Positions 1 to 7,041 of a stretch of 40,665 bases of DNA are shown one piece after another. Position 1 is the first letter of the stretch. Every line of letters starts with the position of its first letter. The position numbers and the translations under genes are program-made. This DNA is from a bacterium CG10_46_32. Its GTDB lineage: Bacteria > Patescibacteriota > Patescibacteriia > UBA2169. The DNA lies in contig MOEI01000020.1 in assembly GCA_001889965.1 (NCBI GenBank), positions 1 through 40,665 of the forward strand, given 5' to 3'. The notes under the pieces are model-generated. The model saw nothing but the letters and a program-made list of their open reading frames with translations. It was not told where the DNA came from and ran no database searches.

Positions 1-72
1 CGCGGGATTAGTTGTATATGACATATGCCTCATATTGTAGCAAAGTGATTACAAGGTATTGAACCATTACAT
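1..72 (-). mobile_element. Left IS end with truncated transposase start
   Basis: This segment is the reverse complement of 40574-40645 with one mismatch (position 7). A minus-strand ORF begins with ATG at 24-22 and runs off the window edge. Its eight visible residues are MSYTTNPA, the same as in the right-hand copy, and the mismatch is synonymous (AAT versus AAC, Asn). Position 72 is where identity with the right copy stops, so the element end lies at about 70-72. The sharp boundary and shared coding start fit a multi-copy insertion sequence. The transposase family cannot be fixed from eight residues. Confidence 0.7.
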
Positions 73-76
73 ACCC

Positions 77-105
77 TTGACGCATTCAACCAAAAGTGGT
101 AGTAT
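77..105 (+). promoter_or_regulatory. Promoter of the cysteine-rich gene
   Basis: A -35 box TTGACG (77-82), a 17-bp spacer and a -10 box TAGTAT (100-105) preceded by TGG (97-99), an extended -10. The predicted transcript starts near 112, leaving a leader of about 90 nt. The -35 begins only 4 bp inside the IS end, so the IS replaced everything upstream. Confidence 0.65.
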
Positions 106-133
106 AGACTATTGTCTCAAATAAGGCATAGTG

Positions 134-172
134 CCGTGACTAATCACGGAAACACAGGCCGAAGTGAGCCTG
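134..172 (+). promoter_or_regulatory. Two-hairpin leader of the cysteine-rich gene
   Basis: Two stem-loops lie side by side in the predicted 5' leader. The first pairs CCGTGA (134-139) with TCACGG (144-149) across a 4-nt loop. The second pairs ACAGGC (154-159) with GCCTGT (167-172) across 7 nt and is followed by TTAATAAAAA. The tail is too poor in U to be a convincing terminator. No known riboswitch consensus was recognised. It may be a stability element or a regulatory leader. Confidence 0.4.
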
Positions 173-202
173 TTTAATAAAAATTGCAAGGCGGAGGCAG
201 TT

Positions 203-646
203 ATGATGTCAAAGGTGGATAAACCGCTGACCATGGTAGAGCGTTTCTTCGCTCGCACCGAGCAGAAATGCCAGTGTAAGACTTGTGCAGGTGGTTGCTG
301 CAAGTCTGATAAATGCAGATCCTGGATGGAGAAGTACGGAAAAGCGTTTGGTCGGTCTCCGGGACAATGCAAAAAATGCATGGGAACAGGCTGGCTGCTC
401 AAACCTCGTAGGATTTCTTTGGACGAGAACGGTGTTCTTTCTCGCCAGGTTGCCAGAACCACAGAGGACGGCCATCAAATTGTCGGGGGTGTGTCTACTC
501 GAGATACGCGTCCGCCGCCGCCTAGGAAGCCAAGACACGATACACCTAAAGAAGACAATGAACCACGTCCGGAACCAAATCCGCTTGGGATTGCAGGACT
601 GATCGCGACAAAAGGAGGGAAGAAGTCAAAACGCCGGGGTACATAA
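203..646 (+). CDS. Cysteine-rich putative zinc-binding protein, unknown function
   Basis: I do not recognise this 147-residue protein. Its N-terminal third is packed with cysteines: a CQCKTC...CC cluster, another Cys nine residues on, then CKKCMGTGW, which resembles one half of a DnaJ-type CxxCxGxG zinc motif. This suggests structural zinc binding. The C-terminal half is rich in Pro, Arg and Lys (a PPPPRKPR stretch, basic end) and is probably disordered or nucleic-acid binding. The start at 203 (or the adjacent ATG at 206) is chosen because GGAGG at 193-197 precedes it; the longer GTG start at 164 lies in the leader hairpin. It is a single-gene unit with its own promoter and terminator, next to an IS end. 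The strong Shine-Dalgarno site is unlike most housekeeping genes here. Confidence 0.65.
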   Translation: MMSKVDKPLTMVERFFARTEQKCQCKTCAGGCCKSDKCRSWMEKYGKAFGRSPGQCKKCMGTGWLLKPRRISLDENGVLSRQVARTTEDGHQIVGGVSTRDTRPPPPRKPRHDTPKEDNEPRPEPNPLGIAGLIATKGGKKSKRRGT

Positions 647-664
647 CTCTGTGTCGTTGTACTA

Positions 665-704
665 AGGGGGACTCTCAAAGTTGAGAGCTCCCCCTGTTTT
701 TTTT
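665..704 (+). terminator. Rho-independent terminator of the cysteine-rich gene
   Basis: GGGGG (666-670) pairs with CCCCC (690-694), and CTCTCAA (672-678) with TTGAGAG (681-687). The stem is followed by TG and a run of eight T. The longer in-frame start of the next ORF at 681 lies inside this hairpin and is therefore rejected. Confidence 0.9.
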
Positions 705-713
705 ATGCTGAAT

Positions 714-722
714 TGCTATGAT
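714..722 (+). promoter_or_regulatory. Extended -10 giving a leaderless start at 729
   Basis: TGC followed by TATGAT (717-722). Counting seven bases from the last base of the hexamer gives a transcription start at 729, exactly the A of the ATG. The -35 region would fall in the T-run of the preceding terminator and shows no consensus. Confidence 0.55.
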
Positions 723-728
723 AGTTTT

Positions 729-2357
729 ATGAAGTTATACCACCGAGTACTTGTGCTAATTGTTGCTCTAGAAGCTGCATCATTTATTTCATTTTTGTCT
801 CCACAAGCAAGTGTGTGGGCGTTTGGCGTTGTTGCAATCTGCGCTATTGTTTTAACAGTTCGTAAGCTTGAATATGGAGTGATGCTTTTGTTTGGTGAAT
901 TAGTGATAGGGTCGTTTGGCAGGGAGCTGGAGCTTTCAATCGGAGGATTTGATATATCAATCCGTATGGTGCTATGGCTGGTTGTGCTTTTGGTGTGGGC
1001 CATTCAGAAAAAAGGTGTCAGGAATCTTTTTGAGTTCAAAAAGATTCCTGACACCTTTTTTCAATCGAAACTGTTTAAGCCCTATCTCGTTCTTGTTCTT
1101 GTATTAGGATGGGGGATTGTGTGGGGGATGATTCGCGGCAATGGGTTAGGAGCTGTATTTTCCGATACTAACAACTACTTGTACTTTGCCTTGATATTTC
1201 CAGTGTATGATGTCTTACGTTCGCAGGATGCGTTGCGTCGTTTGGGTATAGTCATTGCTCTTGCCACGGGATATCTCGCGACCAAGAGCATTATCCTATT
1301 TTATATTTTTTCGCATGAACTGTTCCGTTTGCAGGACAGCCTATACACCTGGTCACGAGCCAGCCATCTTGCGGAAATCACCAACGTAGATCCAGCTGCA
1401 ATTCTTTCTCGCGTGTTTATGCAGTCCCAGATTTGGCTGGTGTTTGGATTTTTTGTGCTGTTGGGTGTTCTCTATATGTCATTGCGAGTTGAGCGTACTC
1501 GTGAAGCGAAGCAATCTTATCATCGCAATGAGGACAATCATTCTAAAGGCCTGCCTAAACAGGTTGATAAGATTGCCACGTCGTTCATGGGTTACCACTC
1601 ACTCCTCGCAATGACCATTGGGTTGCTAATTTTGTCTCTCACCGCTATCATCGCGAGTTTCTCCCGCAGTTTTTGGCTAGCAATGGTAATTACGTTCGTT
1701 GTTTTGGTCATCGTACTGTTTGCAGTCATGCGCGAACGCCTTAAAACAGTTGGCCGATTCATTGCCCTTACTGCGGGTACGGGAGTATTAGCCGTGGGAC
1801 TTGTTCTTGTTGCTATGCAATTTCCTATTCCAGCAGGCAATGCGGATGCGGACGTAATTAAAAACCGCGCAGGAAAGTTTACCGGCGAGGCGGCAGTATC
1901 ATCCCGCTACGCGCAGATCAAGCCATTACTTGAATCAATCAAAATACATCCAGTGCTGGGCTCCGGGTTCGGTACCAGCGTCACCTATGAGTCGCAGGAT
2001 CCGCGTGTGCTAAAAAATAATCCGGACGGGCAATACACCACCACCGCGTTTGAGTTGGGCTGGCTTGAGATGTGGCTCAAGATTGGCTTGCTTGGTGTTG
2101 GGGCGTATCTCTATCTGTTTTGGAGGATTTTTAAACTAGGCTTGCGCCAAATAACCTGTCATCCCGACCGAGCGTACTCGCGAGTGGAGGGATCTAGTCG
2201 ATATTTGATTCTAGGCGCACTTGCGGGGCTCGCCGCGGTTGCTTTAACGCACGGCGTAAGCCCATACCTGAATCATCCCTTGGGGATTGGTATTGTGATG
2301 CTCGTGACAGTATTGGTAGATTATGGCAAAAGTCCAAATTCAAATAGTCATATATAA
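729..2357 (+). CDS. O-antigen ligase-like (Wzy_C) membrane protein
   Basis: This polytopic membrane protein of about 542 residues has ten or more hydrophobic segments. Near the C-terminus the pattern HPVLGSGFGT, then FELGWLEMWLKIGLLGVGAY, is typical of the Wzy_C/O-antigen ligase superfamily, which joins or polymerises lipid-linked glycans on the outer face of the membrane. The start at 729 (MKLYHRVLVL) follows an extended -10; no Shine-Dalgarno is visible. Three hydrophilic loops are encoded by palindromic repeat DNA: 1007-1062, 1478-1615 and 2157-2195. All keep the frame open, so the gene looks intact although it carries three different repeat insertions. It overlaps the next glycosyltransferase by 35 bp. 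The substrate is not predictable; the adjacent GT2 genes suggest a surface polysaccharide or glycoprotein. Confidence 0.8.
   Translation: MKLYHRVLVLIVALEAASFISFLSPQASVWAFGVVAICAIVLTVRKLEYGVMLLFGELVIGSFGRELELSIGGFDISIRMVLWLVVLLVWAIQKKGVRNLFEFKKIPDTFFQSKLFKPYLVLVLVLGWGIVWGMIRGNGLGAVFSDTNNYLYFALIFPVYDVLRSQDALRRLGIVIALATGYLATKSIILFYIFSHELFRLQDSLYTWSRASHLAEITNVDPAAILSRVFMQSQIWLVFGFFVLLGVLYMSLRVERTREAKQSYHRNEDNHSKGLPKQVDKIATSFMGYHSLLAMTIGLLILSLTAIIASFSRSFWLAMVITFVVLVIVLFAVMRERLKTVGRFIALTAGTGVLAVGLVLVAMQFPIPAGNADADVIKNRAGKFTGEAAVSSRYAQIKPLLESIKIHPVLGSGFGTSVTYESQDPRVLKNNPDGQYTTTAFELGWLEMWLKIGLLGVGAYLYLFWRIFKLGLRQITCHPDRAYSRVEGSSRYLILGALAGLAAVALTHGVSPYLNHPLGIGIVMLVTVLVDYGKSPNSNSHI
1007..1062. repeat. 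Perfect 27-bp inverted repeat inside the ligase-like gene
   Basis: Bases 1007-1033 are the exact reverse complement of 1036-1062, leaving a 2-nt centre. The core GGTGTCAGGAATC/GATTCCTGACACC is bordered by A and T runs. It encodes a charged loop between two membrane segments (KKGVRNLFEFKKIPDTFF). A perfect palindrome of this length inside a coding region is not expected by chance and fits a mobile palindromic element. Confidence 0.85.
1478..1615. repeat. Composite inverted-repeat element inside the ligase-like gene
   Basis: The outer arms are GTCATTGCGAG (1478-1488) and CTCGCAATGAC (1605-1615). The inner arms are GCAATCTTATCA (1511-1522) and TGATAAGATTGC (1565-1576), perfect over 12 bp. The element is 138 bp, exactly 46 codons, and encodes a hydrophilic loop between membrane helices. 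The right half (GATAAGATTGC...CTCCTCGCAATGAC) has a second copy between genes at 3161-3198. Confidence 0.75.
2157..2195. repeat. Third repeat-like insert in the ligase-like gene
   Basis: The segment begins TGTCATCCCGACCGAGCG and ends GAGTGGAGGGATCT. It resembles a short dispersed repeat that I recall from many bacterial genomes; that is memory, not a search. It is 39 bp (13 codons), G+C-richer than its surroundings, and encodes the loop CHPDRAYSRVEGS between two membrane segments. Confidence 0.5.
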
Positions 2358-3165
2358 TTCAAAGCAATATCTTGAGCCTTTGTTTGAGGGAATTATGAGG
2401 CAAGAAGGTGTTGATTTTGATGTGCTGGTGATTGATAACGCATCAACAGATGGTGCGCTTGGATGGGTTCGCGAGCATCATTCTGAAGTTAGAATTATTT
2501 CGAATAAAGACAATAGGGGATTTGCCATGGCGCACAACCAAGGCTTTGCGGAAGCTCAGGCTCCGTATGTTTTGGTACTTAATCCGGATGTAGAATTAGA
2601 GGATGGTTGCCTTGCTGAAATGGTGCGTACAATTGAACAGAATGAGAGAATTGCGGCAGTATGCCCTAAACTCTATAGAACATTGCCTTTTGGCGAAAAA
2701 TCTGGCATAATTGACTCATTAGGCATCAAAATCCTTCCTTGGGGACAGGTGGCCAATATCGGTGAAAACCGCTCTGAAAACGCAAAATTTGAGCCCACAG
2801 AGAGCGTCTGGGGCGTGTCTGGAGCATGTGCCTTATACCGGCTTTCAGCACTGGAAAAAAGCAAAGATGAACACGGAATGTTTGATGAACGATTCTGGAT
2901 GTATAAAGAGGATGCGGACCTTAGCTGGCGCTTAAATCGCGCAGGCTTCCAATCTGCCTTAGCATCAAAAGCTATTGCTTTGCATCAGCGTAGTGTACAA
3001 AAAGGAGATAGGTCAACACGGCCGGATTGGGTCAGAAAAGAGAGCTATAAAAACCATCTGCTGATGCTTAAGAAAAATCTCTCATGGGCTGATTGGTGGC
3101 GTTTGCCGTTCATCCTAGTGTACGAACTACTTAAATTTATATATGTGCCGCTGCTGCGACGATAA
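2323..3165 (+). CDS. GT2 glycosyltransferase
   Basis: This 280-residue GT-A family 2 glycosyltransferase transfers a sugar from a nucleotide donor onto a lipid-linked or surface glycan at the inner face of the membrane. The N-terminus has the usual strand and VIDNASTDGA, then NKDNRGFAMAHNQGF and the metal-binding LNPDVELEDG. The later WGVSGACALYR and DERFWMYKEDADLSWRL match the acceptor and catalytic-base region of rhamnosyltransferase-like members. The C-terminus ends in a hydrophobic or amphipathic stretch. The ATG at 2323 lies inside the end of the ligase-like gene, suggesting translational coupling. The stop codon directly abuts the dispersed repeat at 3161-3198. Confidence 0.85.
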   Translation: MAKVQIQIVIYNSKQYLEPLFEGIMRQEGVDFDVLVIDNASTDGALGWVREHHSEVRIISNKDNRGFAMAHNQGFAEAQAPYVLVLNPDVELEDGCLAEMVRTIEQNERIAAVCPKLYRTLPFGEKSGIIDSLGIKILPWGQVANIGENRSENAKFEPTESVWGVSGACALYRLSALEKSKDEHGMFDERFWMYKEDADLSWRLNRAGFQSALASKAIALHQRSVQKGDRSTRPDWVRKESYKNHLLMLKKNLSWADWWRLPFILVYELLKFIYVPLLRR

Positions 3166-3198
3166 GATTGCTTCGTCGCTTGCGCTCCTCGCAATGAC
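3161..3198. repeat. Intergenic copy of the GATTGC...GCAATGAC repeat
   Basis: This segment starts GATAAGATTGC and ends CTCCTCGCAATGAC, matching both ends of the right half of the element inside the ligase-like gene (1567-1615). It supplies the stop codon of the upstream glycosyltransferase and fills almost all of the gap before the next gene. Confidence 0.7.
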
Positions 3199-3206
3199 AT
3201 TTATTT

Positions 3207-4022
3207 ATGGACCTATCAGTCATCATACTTAACTACAATACCAAGGATTTTCTATTGCCGTGCATTAAGGGCATGGTTCAGTATACCTCTGATTTGGATT
3301 ACGAAATCATCATCGTGGACAATGCGTCCACAGACGGGTCTGCTGCGTATGTTAAGGAGTATCTTTTACCACGGTTTCCGCAAGTAAAGCTTTTGGAGTC
3401 TCAGAAAAACAAAGGATTTTCAGCGGGCAACAATCTGGGTATTACCCGATCAAGCGGAAAGTATGTACTGGTAATGAATTCAGACATCGTGATTTTGGAT
3501 AATTCACTAAAAGCTATGGTTGCGTATATGGACAACCATCCCAAAGTGGGTATTGCGGGTCCTCGGCTGCTTTCTCCGGACGGAAGTCTCCAGTATTTTG
3601 TATACGAATTTCCTACGCCCCACGTGCTGTTCTATCGCCGAACTCCGCTTGCTCGCTTTGGCTTCGCGCAAAAGGCGATTCAAAAATACTTAATGATGGA
3701 TTGGGATCATACGGATAACCGCCCTGTTGATTGGGTGCAAGGTTCGTGCATGATTGCGCGCCGCACTGCCATTAAAGAAGTGGGGCTGATGGATGAACAA
3801 TATTTTTTGTTTTTAGAAGACACGGATTGGTGCCGAAGATTTTGGAAGAAAAATTGGGAAGTTCGCTATTTGTCAGATATAGAAATTATTCACTATCATG
3901 GCCGAGCTTCGGTTGCAAGCCATTTTTATCTTTCTTTATTTAACAAAATGTCTTGGATACATTTGGCAAGCGCGATTAAGTATTTTAAAAAATGGGGATT
4001 GAGCCTGCCTATAAAAAATTAA
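3207..4022 (+). CDS. GT2 glycosyltransferase, rhamnosyltransferase-like
   Basis: This 271-residue GT2 enzyme is similar in layout to its upstream neighbour but diverged. Visible motifs are VIILNYNT at the N-terminus, VDNASTDGS, NKGFSAGNNLGI, the DxD-like VMNSDIVI, WVQGSCMIARR, and FLFLEDTDWCRRFW for the catalytic-base region. It probably adds another sugar in the same glycan pathway. The start at 3207 is the first ATG after the repeat-filled spacer; there is no clear Shine-Dalgarno. The ORF of the next gene could start inside this one, but the ATG at 4031 just after its stop is more likely. Confidence 0.85.
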   Translation: MDLSVIILNYNTKDFLLPCIKGMVQYTSDLDYEIIIVDNASTDGSAAYVKEYLLPRFPQVKLLESQKNKGFSAGNNLGITRSSGKYVLVMNSDIVILDNSLKAMVAYMDNHPKVGIAGPRLLSPDGSLQYFVYEFPTPHVLFYRRTPLARFGFAQKAIQKYLMMDWDHTDNRPVDWVQGSCMIARRTAIKEVGLMDEQYFLFLEDTDWCRRFWKKNWEVRYLSDIEIIHYHGRASVASHFYLSLFNKMSWIHLASAIKYFKKWGLSLPIKN

Positions 4023-4030
4023 AAGATACA

Positions 4031-5947
4031 ATGACCAACATGCTTAAATTTTTTAACATCAAACAATATTTTAACAAACAGAGCATTAGTGCCTTGGCTC
4101 CAAAAAGAAACCAACTCGCGTGGGCAGTGGGGCTCGTGCTTCTTTTTTTCGCCACCTTCTATGGCTATTATGCGATTGATGCATACCGAAATGCGCGGCA
4201 GATTGCTTCCTTGGTTGAGCCGCTTAAACAATCCGCATCAAACCGTGATTGGGATTCAGTGCGTGAGATTTTGAGCAGCATAAATGCAAATACAAGCGAA
4301 CTGGAAAGTGCTATTGATCACTTGTACCCATTTACCGAGCTTCCTATTATTTCGCGCGAAGTGTATGCGGCCAGATCGTTAATTGCTGCCGCTAAGGTTT
4401 CGGTTTCATCTGCAGAATCTGTGGTTCTATGGCTTCAAGATGTACCATTGCTTTCTAAAACAGATTTTAACTCTTTTAGCGAGCTTTCAGAAAAAGACAA
4501 ATCCGAATTTTTAGAATCTCTCGCGGACTCTGCAGGATTGTGGGGCACGGTTGCGAGCCAAATGTCGCTCTCTTTAAAATTTTTAGAAGACGCGCGATCT
4601 GCTACTCGGTTTGGATTTATTAACTTTCAAATAAATAGTGTAACGAAAAAACTTGTAGCGGGGCAAACTATATTCAGTGAACTTGCTCCATGGATCGGCG
4701 TTGCGCCGAGGATTGTTGGCTACCCAGGTGAAAAAACATATTTGTTGCTTTTACAAAATAATACAGAATTGCGCCCAACAGGAGGATTTATCGGTACCTA
4801 CGGAATTCTAAAAGTGCGCAATGCATCTGTCACCTCATTTATGACGGATAATGTGTATAATTTAGATGAGCCTGCAAAAGCATACAACCAAAAAGTTCCG
4901 CCCGCTCCACTGCAGCGGTATATTAAGCAATCGCAATGGTTTTTTAGGGATTCAAATTGGGATCCGGATTTTTCAACCAGCGCGCAGCAGGCAATCCAGT
5001 TTTATAAAGACGAACGCGGGCCTGTGCAGAATTTTGACGGGGTGATTGCGCTCACCCCAACTTTTGTACAGAATTTAATGGCTGTACTTGGGCCGGTTAC
5101 TGTTGATGGCAAGGAATTTACTACTGATAATTTGATTGAGACGCTTGCGTACCATGTTGAGCTTGGGTTCAAAGAGGAGGGGATTACCATCTATAACCGC
5201 AAGCAGATTATTGATGATGTGGCGCAACAACTCAAAGAAAAACTGTTTAACCTCTCTGTTGCTCAAATGCAAAATTTGGCGCCAATTGCCTTTGGCGCAT
5301 TTTCTCAAAAGCAGCTTATGGTCTACTTTGCGGATCCAGCTGCTCAAGCGTTGGCCGAACAATCACATTGGGCAAACCGTATCATCTCAACGAGCGAAGA
5401 TTATTTTTATGTAGTTGATTCAAACCTGGGAAGTTTAAAATCTGATCCCGCAATACATCGCAGCATCAGCTATTCACTTACGCCGTCGTCTGACGGGAAA
5501 ATGAACGCTACAGTTGCAATAACCTATAAACACATAGGGGGCTTTGACTGGAAAACCACGCGCTACCGTACCTATACTCGCGTGTATGTACCGCGAGGTT
5601 CATCTTTAATTACGGCAAAAGGAAACGAGGAGCCGGTGGCTATCACCGACGAGCACAATAAGACGGTGTTTGGAACATTTATTTCCATTGAACCAGGGAC
5701 AACCGAAACTTTGACATTTACCTATGCCTTGCCTAAAGATCTTGCAAGCCGCATTGCAGGCGGACACTATTCATTATATATTCAAAAGCAAGGAGGAACC
5801 GTACCGCATGATTTAATGTTTGATATTACTGTTCCTTTCAAGATTAACGGCATAACGCCGAACAGTGTTCTGCGAAAAGAATCCGCAAACCGCGCGCAAG
5901 GTGCGTGGAGTTTGGCAGAAGACCGCATTATTACACTCACAAAATAG
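4031..5947 (+). CDS. DUF4012 domain surface protein
   Basis: About 638 residues. One membrane anchor near residues 30-50 (LAWAVGLVLLFFATFYGYYA) is followed by a helical region and then a large extracytoplasmic domain. The segment QNNTELRPTGGFIGTYG is the hallmark of DUF4012, a family common next to polysaccharide genes in Actinobacteria and CPR bacteria. The biochemical function of the family is not established; LytR-like or glycan-related roles have been guessed from neighbours. It lies in a run with a ligase-like protein and two glycosyltransferases. The start at 4031 is preferred over 3992 because it begins after the upstream stop codon. No terminator follows, and the two small downstream genes are probably co-transcribed. 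Confidence 0.8.
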   Translation: MTNMLKFFNIKQYFNKQSISALAPKRNQLAWAVGLVLLFFATFYGYYAIDAYRNARQIASLVEPLKQSASNRDWDSVREILSSINANTSELESAIDHLYPFTELPIISREVYAARSLIAAAKVSVSSAESVVLWLQDVPLLSKTDFNSFSELSEKDKSEFLESLADSAGLWGTVASQMSLSLKFLEDARSATRFGFINFQINSVTKKLVAGQTIFSELAPWIGVAPRIVGYPGEKTYLLLLQNNTELRPTGGFIGTYGILKVRNASVTSFMTDNVYNLDEPAKAYNQKVPPAPLQRYIKQSQWFFRDSNWDPDFSTSAQQAIQFYKDERGPVQNFDGVIALTPTFVQNLMAVLGPVTVDGKEFTTDNLIETLAYHVELGFKEEGITIYNRKQIIDDVAQQLKEKLFNLSVAQMQNLAPIAFGAFSQKQLMVYFADPAAQALAEQSHWANRIISTSEDYFYVVDSNLGSLKSDPAIHRSISYSLTPSSDGKMNATVAITYKHIGGFDWKTTRYRTYTRVYVPRGSSLITAKGNEEPVAITDEHNKTVFGTFISIEPGTTETLTFTYALPKDLASRIAGGHYSLYIQKQGGTVPHDLMFDITVPFKINGITPNSVLRKESANRAQGAWSLAEDRIITLTK

Positions 5948-5956
5948 GAGGCTCTG

Positions 5957-6151
5957 ATGCCACTGTCCAAGCAGGAAATCCAAGAACGAAGCGCGATGTT
6001 GAAGCGCATCTTCGAACAACCATCCAAAGAATCACAAGAGGCCTATCATGACATACTCCGGCACTGGCAGGAAGGTATGCCTGTGGCCTGGCGCGGGGCA
6101 TTCTTGAGCTCTTGCTGCACGCCGCTCACCATTACACCAGAGAGAAGATGA
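5957..6151 (+). CDS. Small hypothetical protein
   Basis: A 64-residue protein I do not recognise. The first 45 residues are charged and probably helical (MPLSKQEIQERSAMLKRIFE), and the tail contains a Cys pair. A clean Shine-Dalgarno AGGAGG (5947-5952) sits upstream of the ATG, which supports translation. It starts 9 bp after the DUF4012 gene and ends one base before the next small gene. Confidence 0.5.
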   Translation: MPLSKQEIQERSAMLKRIFEQPSKESQEAYHDILRHWQEGMPVAWRGAFLSSCCTPLTITPERR

Positions 6152-6152
6152 A

Positions 6153-6407
6153 ATGCAGACCTTATCGGATGTGCTGTCGGGTGGTTCCATACCTGAGGAC
6201 ATGGATCTGGAGAAGTTGACAAGGTCAATATTCTGGCTAAAAGCCAGGATATTGCTTGGCCTTGTCTTGCTGGCCATTCCGGGCCTAGCTCTAGGGCTAC
6301 TCGGGCTATACTACGTAATCATCAAAGGCAGTGTCTTGATCGGTATATTGCTCCTGATTGCGGCGGAGGTGCTCACGCATTGCGTTTACAAGATGCAGAA
6401 CACTTAG
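6153..6407 (+). CDS. Small membrane protein, unknown function
   Basis: 84 residues. A polar, acidic N-terminus (SGGSIPEDMDLEKL) is followed by two hydrophobic segments at about residues 32-52 and 57-77, so it is likely an inner-membrane hairpin protein. The ATG lies one base after the stop of the preceding gene, with GAGAAGA upstream as a weak ribosome site, which indicates coupling. A strong terminator follows at 6455. This is probably the last gene of the surface-polysaccharide unit, but a role there is only inferred from position. Confidence 0.5.
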   Translation: MQTLSDVLSGGSIPEDMDLEKLTRSIFWLKARILLGLVLLAIPGLALGLLGLYYVIIKGSVLIGILLLIAAEVLTHCVYKMQNT

Positions 6408-6454
6408 TTCGTCTAGCAGACGCACGATAGATAGGTGCCGCCATACAAGAAACA

Positions 6455-6493
6455 AGACCCCGAGTCTCAAGACCCGGGGTCTATCTTTTTTAT
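6455..6493 (+). terminator. Terminator of the polysaccharide operon
   Basis: AGACCCCG (6455-6462) pairs with CGGGGTCT (6475-6482) across a 12-nt loop, which has an inner GTC/GAC pair. ATC and a T-run follow. Confidence 0.85.
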
Positions 6494-6888
6494 TCTCCCT
6501 CTCCCTTTGGGAGAGGGTTGGGGTGAGGGGACGCAGGTTCGAGTTCTCCGCATATGCGTTTCAAGTCAGCATATATAGCCTCCGCACTCCCCAGAACTTG
6601 TTCATCTGTGTATCTCTTGACGGTGTAACCCAGTTTCTCAAGGCGTTTCTGGCGCTCATTGTCCTGTTTTATAATAGCGGTGTCATTGTGGGTGTATCCA
6701 TCCAACTCAACGACTAGTCTCAATTCGTGGCAATAAAAATCAACAATATACGCTCCAATGCTATATTGCCGCCGAAACTTGTAACCCAGCTTGCCACTTC
6801 GCACGATTTTCCATAATAGGCTTTCTGATTTAGTGGAATTTTTTCGTAACGCCCTGCGTTTGTAGGTGTGTACTTTGTTTATCCGCAT
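6490..6888 (-). CDS. DUF559 endonuclease-like protein
   Basis: 132 residues of the DUF559 family, a small PD-(D/E)XK-fold group related to very-short-patch-repair endonucleases. Visible are the N-terminal TKSESLLWKIVRSG, then KFRRQYSIGAYIVDFYC and LRLVVELDG, which carry the acidic D and E-x-D residues of the fold, followed by a helical end. The last 15 residues (PASPHPNPLPKGEGE) are encoded by the 34-bp repeat at 6497-6530, so the repeat has become the protein's C-terminus. A matching inverted copy lies just upstream of the start (6897-6930). No clear Shine-Dalgarno or promoter is visible. The biological role of the family is unknown. Confidence 0.8.
   Translation of the reverse strand: MRINKVHTYKRRALRKNSTKSESLLWKIVRSGKLGYKFRRQYSIGAYIVDFYCHELRLVVELDGYTHNDTAIIKQDNERQKRLEKLGYTVKRYTDEQVLGSAEAIYADLKRICGELEPASPHPNPLPKGEGE
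6497..6530 (+). repeat. 34-bp repeat, left copy flanking DUF559
   Basis: The repeat contains the palindrome CCCTCTCCC-TTT-GGGAGAGGG followed by a GGGGTGAGGGG tail. It matches the reverse complement of 6897-6930 at 32 of 34 positions. On the minus strand it is read as the C-terminal codons of the DUF559 protein. Confidence 0.85.
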
Positions 6889-6896
6889 ATGTCTAA

Positions 6897-6930
6897 CCCC
6901 TCACCCTAGCCCTCTCCCAAAGGGAGAGGG
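6897..6930 (-). repeat. 34-bp repeat, right copy flanking DUF559
   Basis: Inverted partner of 6497-6530 with two mismatches, lying 8 bp upstream of the DUF559 start codon. Together the two copies bracket the gene exactly. Confidence 0.85.
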
Positions 6931-6983
6931 AACGATGTGCTTAACACATTTACATAGTACACGATATGCTTATTACAAGCTAC

Positions 6984-7012
6984 TTGCTTGTGTGTTAAGG
7001 CGGTGCTAGAAT
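6984..7012 (+). promoter_or_regulatory. Promoter of the zinc-ribbon-like gene
   Basis: TTGCTT (6984-6989), a 17-bp spacer and TAGAAT (7007-7012) preceded by TGC (extended -10). The predicted start is near 7019, giving a 23-nt leader. Inverted repeats overlap the -35: ACAAGC (6975-6980) with GCTTGT (6986-6991), and CTTAACACA (6940-6948) with TGTGTTAAG (6991-6999). They may be operator sites. Confidence 0.6.
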
Positions 7013-7041
7013 GTATTGGCTTGTCATTAACAAAAAACCAT

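Noticed and set aside
109-678. Minus-strand and second plus-frame ORFs over the cysteine-rich gene
   Set aside because: Overlapping shadows without promoter or ribosome site; the terminator at 665-704 fits only the plus-strand gene at 203.
681-728. Longer N-terminus of the O-antigen-ligase-like gene
   Set aside because: The extra codons lie in the terminator stem and T-run of the previous gene; the -10 spacing supports the ATG at 729.
5075-5414. Overlapping ORFs inside the DUF4012 gene
   Set aside because: Internal shadow frames of a long, well-supported coding region.
6497-6930. CRISPR-like array
   Set aside because: There are only two copies, in inverted orientation and separated by a gene; no regular spacers and no cas genes are present.
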